Assembly: GCA_014379065.1 (NCBI GenBank)
Contig: JACMMM010000337.1
Coordinates: forward strand, 1-16,042
Length of the DNA stretch: 16,042 nt
Reading direction: 5' to 3'
Origin: Saprospiraceae bacterium
GTDB lineage: Bacteria > Bacteroidota > Bacteroidia > Chitinophagales > Saprospiraceae
The notes under the pieces: model-generated
What the model saw: the letters and a program-made list of their open reading frames with translations, nothing else
Database searches by the model: none
Told to the model about the DNA's origin: nothing
In this document: one piece after another, positions 6,928-14,184 of the stretch
Layout: each line of letters begins with the position of its first letter
Position numbering within the stretch: position 1 is the stretch's first letter
Program-made: the position numbers and the translations under genes

Positions 6928-6953
6928 CACGAATTGCACTAATTATCACGAAT
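6928..6953. repeat. Three-copy CAC(G/T)AAT tandem motif between proC and the lipoprotein gene
   Basis: CACGAATT (6928-6935), CACTAATT (6937-6944) and CACGAAT (6947-6953) occur at 9-10 bp spacing in the 57-bp gap between the two genes. It is short and could be chance, but it has the same style (hexamer/octamer iterated every 9-10 bp) as the arms of the large array. Confidence 0.45.
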
Positions 6954-6959
6954 GACAAA

Positions 6960-7451
6960 CTACTTCTGCGAAAAGACCACTGAAAGCGTCGCTTCCTCAG
7001 GGTTTAACACCCGATCAACGCGCACAAAAACGCCTGGCTGCACCTCACGGGCTTGACCCAGGCTCATATCGCCCCGGCGAAGTTCGATGATGTCGCCCCA
7101 ATCCTTCAGTGCGGCCTGTTTTGGAGAAAAGGTACTGAGGAACACAAATTGCCGCGAGGCTTCTTTCAGCCAAAAGGAATCGGGTTGCGTGGCGAAATTG
7201 CCTTTCACCGTAAAGCGGTATTCCTGTTTGGTATCGCCGCATACTTCTTGGCCCACTTCGAGCAGAACGCCACGGTCGAGCATCATGCTTTCGAGCGATT
7301 GGGAGCCTTCTTTTTCAAAGTTGTATTGCAGCACATGAGGCAGGTCTTTGGCAAATATGGGCTCGGGTTTGTACTTGCAACTGGGTTTGCTCTCACAAGC
7401 AAGTAATAGCACTAGTGTGCCCAATGCGAAAATTCCGCCAATCTTTTTCAT
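6960..7451 (-). CDS. Hypothetical lipoprotein
   Basis: The product is 163 aa. It starts MKKIGG, has a hydrophobic stretch (7-18) and a lipobox LLAC with lipidated Cys19, so it should be processed by signal peptidase II and anchored in the inner or outer membrane. The mature part has Cys25 and Cys71 and looks globular and beta-rich (YRFTVKGNF, RQFVFLSTF, GVFVRVDRVL). I recognise no domain. It is the first gene of a minus-strand pair with proC, but the pairing does not suggest a function. A perfect palindrome lies in its leader. Confidence 0.8.
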   Translation of the reverse strand: MKKIGGIFALGTLVLLLACESKPSCKYKPEPIFAKDLPHVLQYNFEKEGSQSLESMMLDRGVLLEVGQEVCGDTKQEYRFTVKGNFATQPDSFWLKEASRQFVFLSTFSPKQAALKDWGDIIELRRGDMSLGQAREVQPGVFVRVDRVLNPEEATLSVVFSQK

Positions 7452-7479
7452 ATTAAATGGTTGATTATGAACCTACTGG

Positions 7480-7512
7480 AAACCTCGTAGGTTTCAAAAA
7501 CCTACGAGGTTT
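7480..7512. repeat. Perfect 15-bp palindrome, REP-like (AAACCTCGTAGGTTT)
   Basis: AAACCTCGTAGGTTT (7480-7494) is separated by CAA from its exact reverse complement (7498-7512), giving a 15-bp stem with a 3-nt loop. It sits between divergent genes, 29 bp upstream of the lipoprotein ATG, so it is not a simple end-of-operon terminator. It may be a REP-like repeat or a leader hairpin. Confidence 0.85.
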
Positions 7513-7558
7513 TGGACAAGTAACAAAGAAATGACTTTCGCACCACAGATTCGGGCGG

Positions 7559-7566
7559 CAAAAGTA
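7559..7566 (-). promoter_or_regulatory. Possible -7 element for the lipoprotein (and proC) transcript
   Basis: Read on the minus strand this is TACTTTTG, a full match to the Bacteroidota -7 consensus TAnnTTTG. No TTG/TTTG is found at the expected -33 position. It would give a leader of about 100 nt that includes the 15-bp palindrome. Confidence 0.4.
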
Positions 7567-7666
7567 GGTAGTTTTGCGGCGCTTAAAAACCACCCTAAAC
7601 CCACGGCGGTTAAAAACCACCTCTTCCCCCGCATTCAAAACTTCGGCGGGTGACACTGCCACCTGT

Positions 7667-7690
7667 TACTGCCTACTGCTACTCCCTACT
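7667..7690. repeat. TACTGCC-type tandem repeat abutting the hutI start
   Basis: The units TACTGCC, TACTGC, TACTCCC and TACT follow each other directly and end one base before the hutI ATG (7692). There is no recognisable ribosome binding site in this stretch, so the repeat occupies the place of the usual leader. Confidence 0.7.
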
Positions 7691-7691
7691 C

Positions 7692-8927
7692 ATGCCCAAC
7701 CTGCTCATACGCAACATCCATACCCTTGTGCAAGCCGAAACCATCCGCCGCTCCCTTGTTAAAGGCGTGGATATGGCTTCCATCCCCCTCCTGCACGAGG
7801 CATACCTTTTGATCGAGAACGACCGAATCGCTGCTTTTGGCCCCATGGCTGAATGCCCCGAACGGGCTGATGAGATATTGGATGCTACCGGGCGACTCGT
7901 GTTGCCGTCTTGGTGCGATTCGCACACGCATATTGTGTTCGCCGCTACCCGGGAGGAGGAATTTGTGGACAGGATTCGGGGCCTTTCTTACGAGGAAATC
8001 GCCGAGCGCGGTGGCGGCATCCTGAATTCTGCGCGGAAATTGCAAGCGGCCAGTGAAGACGAACTTTTTGTGGGTGCATGGGGGCGTTTGCAGGAGGTCA
8101 TCGGTATGGGCACGGGGGCTATTGAGATAAAAAGCGGTTATGGCCTCACGCTCGAGAGCGAATTGAAAATGCTCCGAGTGGTGCGGCGTTTGAAAGAAAA
8201 ATCGCCCATTCCAGTCAAAGCCACGTTTTTGGGCGCACACGCCATTCCAACAGCGTACAAAACCTGTCGGGAAGATTACATTTCACTTGTTGTCAACGAA
8301 ATGCTGCCGCAGGTAGCTGGGGAGGGGCTGGCTGACTATTGCGATGTGTTTTGCGACCAAGGCTTTTTTACCCCGGAAGAAACCGACCGGATTTTGAAGG
8401 CGGGTTGGAAATGGGGATTGAAACCCAAAATCCACGCCAACGAACTCGGTCTCACCGGCGGCGTACAGGTGGGCGTGGCGAATCAGGCTATTTCGGTAGA
8501 CCACCTCGAATATACCAGCGAGATTGAAATCGAGGCGCTAAAAAACAGCGATACGCTTCCAACACTGTTGCCGGGTTGTGCGTTTTTCTTGGGCATCCCA
8601 TTCGCCCCGGCACGCCAAATGATGCATGCAGGATTGCCCGTAGTATTGGCTTCAGACTATAACCCGGGTTCTTGTCCCTCGGGAAATATGCCGTTTGTAA
8701 TTTCGTTGGCTTGTGCCAAAATGAAGATGTTGCCGGAAGAAGCAGTGAACGCCGCCACGCTAAATGGGGCGCGTGCTATGGAACTGGAGGCGGATTACGG
8801 CACAATTGCTGTCGGGAAAATTGCAAATGTGTTCATAACAACCCCAATGTTGTCGCTTGCCGGACTTCCTTACGCCTTTGGCAGCAACGTTGTAGAAGTG
8901 GTGGTGCTGCGCGGGAAGCGGTATTGA
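7692..8927 (+). CDS. hutI: Imidazolonepropionase
   Basis: The product is 411 aa, the usual size. It hydrolyses 4-imidazolone-5-propanoate to N-formimidoyl-glutamate, the third step of histidine breakdown, in the cytosol. It is an amidohydrolase-fold metal enzyme: the first metal-binding pair is H78 and H80 in DSHTH, a further histidine is H248 in KIHANE, and the metal-binding Asp is D322 in SDYNPGS. The family stretch FVDRIRGLSYEEIAERGGGI (91-110) and SVDHLEY (268-274) are also present. The ATG at 7692 matches the family start (MPNLLIRNIHTLV); an in-frame GTG at 7650 would add a repeat-encoded extension. No other hut gene is in the window. Confidence 0.97.
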   Translation: MPNLLIRNIHTLVQAETIRRSLVKGVDMASIPLLHEAYLLIENDRIAAFGPMAECPERADEILDATGRLVLPSWCDSHTHIVFAATREEEFVDRIRGLSYEEIAERGGGILNSARKLQAASEDELFVGAWGRLQEVIGMGTGAIEIKSGYGLTLESELKMLRVVRRLKEKSPIPVKATFLGAHAIPTAYKTCREDYISLVVNEMLPQVAGEGLADYCDVFCDQGFFTPEETDRILKAGWKWGLKPKIHANELGLTGGVQVGVANQAISVDHLEYTSEIEIEALKNSDTLPTLLPGCAFFLGIPFAPARQMMHAGLPVVLASDYNPGSCPSGNMPFVISLACAKMKMLPEEAVNAATLNGARAMELEADYGTIAVGKIANVFITTPMLSLAGLPYAFGSNVVEVVVLRGKRY

Positions 8928-9052
8928 AGATCAAAAAAGTGGTTGGCAATAAAAGGCATTTGTGCTTCGTTTGGGCGCGTTTTTCGGTGCAAGTGCCTGT
9001 TAATGTCTAGGATTTGTTTCATTTCAGATATGTCGGATAGGCGGCGTTTTTC

Positions 9053-9060
9053 TACTTTTG
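9053..9060 (+). promoter_or_regulatory. Possible -7 promoter element upstream of the adhesin
   Basis: TACTTTTG matches TAnnTTTG, but there is no TTG/TTTG about 19 bp upstream. It would produce a leader of about 240 nt carrying the 9077-9109 hairpin. Confidence 0.3.
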
Positions 9061-9076
9061 CGGCTTCACTCGCTTT

Positions 9077-9109
9077 GCCCGCCATAGCCCGCTTAGGGCG
9101 ACGGCGGGC
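9077..9109. repeat. REP-like G+C-rich hairpin
   Basis: Outer stem GCCCGCC (9077-9083) pairs with GGCGGGC (9103-9109). Inside a 3/3 internal loop, GCCC (9087-9090) pairs with GGGC (9096-9099) around GCTTA. The G+C content contrasts with the A+T-rich surroundings, and there is no T-run, so it is not a standard terminator. Confidence 0.7.
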
Positions 9110-9305
9110 TAGCCCACTAAAACCAATAAAAAAACTAGACAAAACTGCATTACCCGTTTCATCAGAATGTTAAAACCGCTCCACCAAAACAGCAATCCCA
9201 AGCCCCGATGAATCTTTTGAAAATTGTTGCAAAACAGCCCATCCCATCGAGAAATCCCGTATTCGATTCACATTATCCATCAACCTTTGTTAAATTTTAC
9301 TACTG

Positions 9306-12300
9306 ATGCACAGACTTCTAATCCCTATGCTTGCGTGTTTTTTCCTAAGCACGCCTGCGCTTTTGCGCGCCCAGGTTCCTCATGAAATTCAATACCTGCC
9401 TTTTGACCCTCCTAAAGTTAATGTTGTTTCCCAAATCCCTGAAATGCCATGCGGCGATGCTGGCACCTTTACGTTTGGGCAGTTCATTGGCTCTAGCAAT
9501 GACCTTGCGCCATCACCTATTTTCCTTTGTTTTGGCGACTCACTGCTTGTGCAGCACAATGGCGACGCAGATTTGAGTGGTGACCCAGACCCTGCTACGC
9601 AGCCGGGCATAGCGTATGGATTTTACACTTGTCCACCCACTATCATGGGCCCAACCTTGCAGGATATTATTGGGGCTGGCCTTCCTCCGACAAACCCTGA
9701 TCCGTGCTTGCTGCCTGGTTCTGCAAATGGAATGTATATTACGCAGCCGGTCGCCAATGGTGGTGGAACTTGGTTTTTCAACAGTGGGGCGCTCCAAACC
9801 ACGTTTAACATGGGGCAGCCGTTTGCCCTGACATTCGCGCCGATCACTATAGATGATTTTGCCGGAAACAGTTACGAAACGGCCCAACCCGGGTTCCCGC
9901 CCGGCCCTTGTGTGGCGGTCAACACTGCAGCGGCTTTTCAAATAGTTTACCTGAACGAAATCACGGCCACGGGTATTAGCAACAATTTTGGCAACGACTG
10001 CTTGGGCCGATTCACCGTTCGCGGAGGTTTCCCACAGTACGACGCACAATTGGGTGGCAACGCGGTTTATACAATCAAAATTACACTGGCGAGTAACCCA
10101 GCGGTGAAGGCGATCATTCATACCTCTGCATCGAACCTCTTTCACTTGTCGAGCGTGTTGTTTTCGGTGCCGCAAGCGGGCCTTTATAACGTAGTTATCG
10201 AAGATGGCAAAAGTTGCCCAGCCTCCTTCCAGATTGATATGAATGTCTGCAACCCTGTTGACAACGTGATGCTGACGTTCCCTGACACTATTGTGCCGCC
10301 TGCCGGGCAAATTTGCCTGCCGGTCACGGTAGAAAATTTTAATATCTTCTCTGGTGCCTTTTCCGTCGAATGGGACGAAACCATTTTGCAATACAACGGC
10401 ATTCAAAACATAAACCCTGCCCTTACCTCTTTTTTTGGCCCGGCTAGCTTGAATGAGAATCAGATAACCAATGGCCTATTGGGTGTGGTGGTCTTTGACA
10501 ACACCAACCCTTCTACCATTAATATTCCCGATGGGGGCACTTTGTTCGATCTTTGTTTTACGGCCATTGGTGCATTGGGCCAGTGTTCCGGACTAGGGGT
10601 GACGAATAGCCCTGCCGGGGTGGAAATGGCGGACAGTATCGGCCAAGACCTAGCCCTTTCGGTGGATACCGGCCAGGTTTGTATTGGTTTCTTGCCACTT
10701 ACTTTTAGTTATGAGGTGATTGATACGACCTGTCTTGGGCAGGCTACTTTGAACATTTTCCCCAATGGAGGCATACCGCCTTATGATATTACCGTTACCC
10801 AGCTGCCCGGTGGCCCTGTCTACAATACGGTCAATAACACCATTATAAATGTCAATGGCACCTACAGCCCAACAAGCCTCGTAGGTTTGACCAATAATAC
10901 TCCCGTTACCTACGATATATGCATTGTAGATAGCGATCTTGACACCAACGGAATGGGTGTGATGAGATGCACCACGCTTGTGGTGAACATCCCGCGTCTG
11001 GGGGCACAACTCAACTTTGTCCAGTCGCCGCTTTGTAATGGGGACAGCACTGGTATCGTGAGTGCTACGGTGCTGTTTGGGGGGACTATCGTGCCAAATC
11101 CTGGTGTAAATTATACATACGCCTGGTCGCCCTCCAACTTGACCGTCCAAGGCAGTCAGGTACAAAATGGGGTGCCAGCAGGCCAATATACCGTAGTCGT
11201 TACTAACCTGAGCAATGGTTGCACAGCATTGGCTTCTGGCTCACTTGGCCAGCCCGCACCGATAAGCGCTCAATTGGTGACTACCACTGCTGCCTCTTGT
11301 TCAGGCGTTTGTGATGGCACCATCACGTATGAAGCCGAGGGCGGTACAGCCTTCCCTGGTCCGGCTTATAAATTCACTTGGTTCAACGAAACGACGAATT
11401 CTACGCTAAACTCTGGCACAGACAATCCAATCCTGCTGGGGGGTGCTTGCGCGGGAGAATATCGCATCCTAATCGAGGATGCCCTGGGTTGTAAATTTAT
11501 TGACAGCAATATGGTGCTGACGGATTTGAGAAGTCTTTTCTTGACGACCAACAGTATTCAAAATGTGCTTTGCAATGGGGACAACACGGGCTCTATTGCT
11601 GTCACAGTCGTTGAATCAGTGATAACGGGCAACAATTTCACATTTAACTGGTCGCCAGCGGGCTTCACGCCAACGTGCATGAGTCCTTCTTGCACTTATA
11701 GCGCACTTCCCGTAGGTACCTATACGCTGTTGGCCTTTGACAATCTCGGCTGCCAGATAGCCGACACCTTTGATATTACTGAGCCAACCGTGCTTAGAGT
11801 TGACAGCCTTGGTCAATCAAACCCTGGCTGTACGCAGGTAAATAGTGGCTCGATCAGTGTTCAAGCATTTGGTGGCAATGGCGGGCCTGCTACTTATGTT
11901 TATGATTGGAGCAATATGGCGATAACAAGTTCCATAGGCGGGCTACCATTTGGTACTTATACAGTGACCGTAACGGATCTTAACGGCTGTACGGTAACAA
12001 GACAGTTCAATTTGCCAATGCCCGGCCCTCCTTCCCTTACCTTAACCACTTCTTCTGCTGTAAAATGCGGGGGAGACGGCAGTCTTACCGCGACCGCACC
12101 TACCGCCGTATTAATCGTATGGACGGATATTAATGGAGTAGTGATTGACTCTTTCACCACTTCCCCCGCCACGATTGATAGCCTGAACGGAGGCGATTAT
12201 ATTGCAAACGTATTTGACGGAGTAGGCTGCTTTGCCACAGATACCGTCAGCCTGACGGGTGTTGTACCAATGTCATTCTCCGACACGACTTTGATGGAGC

Positions 12301-14012
12301 CTACCTGTTTTGGATTCAACGACGGTCAAATCGCTATCGGTGTTCAAGATGGACAACCACCGTATGTGCAATATAACTGGAATCCACCTGCCCAGCCACC
12401 CAATAGCCCTGTTATTTTCGCGCTAACGGCTAATACTTATTCCGTTACGGTGACGGACAATGCAGGCTGTACGCTCACAGGCACCTTCGTACTGGGCCAA
12501 CCGGCTGCTATCACCAATACCTTTGATCCTACGGTGATTGGCACGGTGACTTGTTTTGGAGGTGTTCCCTGCGATGGGAAAGCTACGCCTTTAACAAAAT
12601 ACACAGATGGTCCTGGCGACTTTAATTTCCTCTGGGGTGACGGCAGTACAGATTCACTTCGCATAGACCTGTGTGCTGGCCCGAACATTGTGACCATCAC
12701 GGATGGCAACAACTGCTTTACCATTGATACCGTGGACATTGCAACACCTCCACAGATCACAGGCGCTGTAGCGACTACTGAAACACTTTGTTTCGGCGAC
12801 AGCACGGGTACAGCGACCCTCACCGCCTCGGGTGGTAATGGCGGGCCTTACACCTATCTCTGGAACACGGGTGCTACAACAGCTAATGTGATTGGGTTGC
12901 CTGCCGGAAATTATACGGTTACAATAACCGATAATAAGAGTTGTACGAATTCGATTAATACGATTGTCATAGGCCAACCAGGCCAGATAGTACTGTCCAC
13001 TACCTTTACAAACCCCACTTGTTTTGCCGGAAAGAACGGCCAAACTACTGTGGAGGTCGTAGGCGGTGTGCCGAACTATACATACAGCTGGGAAAATGCC
13101 GCTGGCGACGACGTAGGTGATGCAAAAACCGCTGAAATGCTGCCGGCCGGTACTTATGTTGTGACGGTAACAGACATGAATGGCTGTACTTCTGTTACAA
13201 ATGAGACCATCACGGACCCTCCTGCAGTAATAGGCTCTTACGAACCATTGGCGCCGCTTACCTGCAATGGCGACGAGACCATTCTGAACATCCTTACTAT
13301 CACAGGCGGCTCAGGAGGCCCATACCGTTTCAGTGTTGACTTTGGCGCAGTGCTCGACCCGGATTTCCCCGTAACCATTGGCGGTGGCACACACTATATT
13401 ACCTACATTGATGTAAAAGACTGTGCGCTTACCGACTCGATCTTTGTGGCCGAACCAGCCCCCATCACCGTGACCTTCGATCCGAATGTCATTGAGGTTG
13501 AATTGGGCGCAACGGCTGATTTAGAGCCCATCATCACGGGTGCCGCGGTCATCGGAAGCTTCACGTGGACAAATCCTCAGGCCTTGCTGAACCCGGATAC
13601 TTTGAACGCTACGGCTTATACGTTTACCAACTTGACGTACACGCTTACGGTGTTGGACTCCTTCGGTTGTTCCGGCTCTGGTACGGTGGTGGTGAATATA
13701 GACCCCAACCGCAACGTCTATCTGCCCAATATTTTCCGCCCGGCCAACCCCTCTGGTTTGAACGACCACTTCAATATTTACACAGGTTTGGGCGTGGAAC
13801 TGGTCAATTTCATCCGAATCTATGACCGTTGGGGCGAACTGCTTTACCAGCGCGAAAAATTCCTTCCCAACGTCGACAATTTATCTGAAGGCTGGGATGG
13901 GCGTTTCAACGGCGACTTTGTCAACCCAGGCGTGTTTATTTACATCGCTGAAGTCAAGTTCCTCGACGGGCGCGTCCTGCTCTATCGAGGCGATGTAACG
14001 GTGGTTAGGTAG
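9306..14012 (+). CDS. Giant SprB-repeat adhesin with cohesin-like domain and T9SS type B (gliding motility-associated) C-terminal domain
   Basis: The product is 1568 aa. A Sec signal peptide covers about residues 1-22 (cleavage near ALLRA-Q). An N-terminal region of unknown fold (about 24-315) is followed by a cohesin-like domain (about 319-460, with ICLPVTVENFNIFSGAFSVEWD and GTLFDLCFTAIG). Then come about ten to twelve SprB-type repeats of about 75-90 residues (from about 467 to 1467), each with a leading Cys, a PYxYxW core, AGxYxVxVTD and a second Cys in a GC pair. The last module (about 1389-1467) lacks the leading Cys. Residues about 1468-1568 form the type B CTD: VYLPNIFRPANPSGLNDHF, FIRIYDRWGELLY, WDGRFNG, PGVFIYIAEV. 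By analogy with SprB it should be exported by T9SS and displayed on the surface, with roles in adhesion or gliding. No sprF/porP-like partner follows it. Confidence 0.93.
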   Translation: MHRLLIPMLACFFLSTPALLRAQVPHEIQYLPFDPPKVNVVSQIPEMPCGDAGTFTFGQFIGSSNDLAPSPIFLCFGDSLLVQHNGDADLSGDPDPATQPGIAYGFYTCPPTIMGPTLQDIIGAGLPPTNPDPCLLPGSANGMYITQPVANGGGTWFFNSGALQTTFNMGQPFALTFAPITIDDFAGNSYETAQPGFPPGPCVAVNTAAAFQIVYLNEITATGISNNFGNDCLGRFTVRGGFPQYDAQLGGNAVYTIKITLASNPAVKAIIHTSASNLFHLSSVLFSVPQAGLYNVVIEDGKSCPASFQIDMNVCNPVDNVMLTFPDTIVPPAGQICLPVTVENFNIFSGAFSVEWDETILQYNGIQNINPALTSFFGPASLNENQITNGLLGVVVFDNTNPSTINIPDGGTLFDLCFTAIGALGQCSGLGVTNSPAGVEMADSIGQDLALSVDTGQVCIGFLPLTFSYEVIDTTCLGQATLNIFPNGGIPPYDITVTQLPGGPVYNTVNNTIINVNGTYSPTSLVGLTNNTPVTYDICIVDSDLDTNGMGVMRCTTLVVNIPRLGAQLNFVQSPLCNGDSTGIVSATVLFGGTIVPNPGVNYTYAWSPSNLTVQGSQVQNGVPAGQYTVVVTNLSNGCTALASGSLGQPAPISAQLVTTTAASCSGVCDGTITYEAEGGTAFPGPAYKFTWFNETTNSTLNSGTDNPILLGGACAGEYRILIEDALGCKFIDSNMVLTDLRSLFLTTNSIQNVLCNGDNTGSIAVTVVESVITGNNFTFNWSPAGFTPTCMSPSCTYSALPVGTYTLLAFDNLGCQIADTFDITEPTVLRVDSLGQSNPGCTQVNSGSISVQAFGGNGGPATYVYDWSNMAITSSIGGLPFGTYTVTVTDLNGCTVTRQFNLPMPGPPSLTLTTSSAVKCGGDGSLTATAPTAVLIVWTDINGVVIDSFTTSPATIDSLNGGDYIANVFDGVGCFATDTVSLTGVVPMSFSDTTLMEPTCFGFNDGQIAIGVQDGQPPYVQYNWNPPAQPPNSPVIFALTANTYSVTVTDNAGCTLTGTFVLGQPAAITNTFDPTVIGTVTCFGGVPCDGKATPLTKYTDGPGDFNFLWGDGSTDSLRIDLCAGPNIVTITDGNNCFTIDTVDIATPPQITGAVATTETLCFGDSTGTATLTASGGNGGPYTYLWNTGATTANVIGLPAGNYTVTITDNKSCTNSINTIVIGQPGQIVLSTTFTNPTCFAGKNGQTTVEVVGGVPNYTYSWENAAGDDVGDAKTAEMLPAGTYVVTVTDMNGCTSVTNETITDPPAVIGSYEPLAPLTCNGDETILNILTITGGSGGPYRFSVDFGAVLDPDFPVTIGGGTHYITYIDVKDCALTDSIFVAEPAPITVTFDPNVIEVELGATADLEPIITGAAVIGSFTWTNPQALLNPDTLNATAYTFTNLTYTLTVLDSFGCSGSGTVVVNIDPNRNVYLPNIFRPANPSGLNDHFNIYTGLGVELVNFIRIYDRWGELLYQREKFLPNVDNLSEGWDGRFNGDFVNPGVFIYIAEVKFLDGRVLLYRGDVTVVR

Positions 14013-14030
14013 GACGAAATTTATTTCGTC
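14013..14030. repeat. Short hairpin directly after the adhesin stop
   Basis: GACGAAAT (14013-14020) and ATTTCGTC (14023-14030) form an 8-bp stem with a 2-nt loop starting on the base after the stop codon. No T-run follows, so it may be an RNA 3'-end structure or a short intergenic repeat. Confidence 0.6.
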
Positions 14031-14050
14031 ACGTCCAACGAGATTTTAAA

Positions 14051-14090
14051 CAAAAAGCCGGAATCAGGTTTCCCTGATTCCGGCTTTTTG
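14051..14090. terminator. Strong bidirectional rho-independent terminator
   Basis: A perfect 18-bp stem (14051-14068 with 14073-14090) with a TTTC loop carries A5 on the left and T5 on the right. It lies between the adhesin (+) and the GNAT-like gene (-), which converge here, and can end both transcripts. Confidence 0.92.
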
Positions 14091-14127
14091 TTGATGAAAC
14101 GTGTGCTCGAAAAACATCAAAAATCAA

Positions 14128-14155
14128 CATTCATCAATCAGCATTCATCAATCAA
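14128..14155. repeat. 14-bp tandem repeat (CATTCATCAATCA)
   Basis: CATTCATCAATCAG (14128-14141) is followed directly by CATTCATCAATCAA (14142-14155), differing only in the last base; less perfect ATCAA motifs precede them. It lies in the short gap between the terminator and the stop of the convergent gene. Confidence 0.75.
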
Positions 14156-14184
14156 AATATCGAGTAGACTTAATTTGCATCACC

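Larger units (their letters stand above)
8928..9305. other. 378-bp intergenic region upstream of the adhesin
   Basis: I find no credible gene here. It contains a TACTTTTG match to the -7 consensus (9053-9060), a G+C-rich REP-like hairpin (9077-9109), and an A+T-rich stretch before the adhesin ATG with AACCTTTG (9282-9289), one base off the -7 consensus, but no clear -33 element for either. The adhesin promoter therefore remains unassigned. Confidence 0.6.

Noticed and set aside
8943..9173. 76-aa plus-strand frame in the hutI-adhesin gap
   Set aside because: It runs through the REP-like hairpin, has no family likeness and no clear start signal.
9540..10406. 288-aa open frame on the minus strand
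   Set aside because: It is antisense to the adhesin, with an Arg/Gln/Val-rich composition typical of shadow frames.
10877..10888. CCTCGTAGGTTT inside the adhesin, matching half of the 7480-7512 palindrome
   Set aside because: It is a 12-bp match in ordinary coding sequence with no inverted partner, so probably chance.
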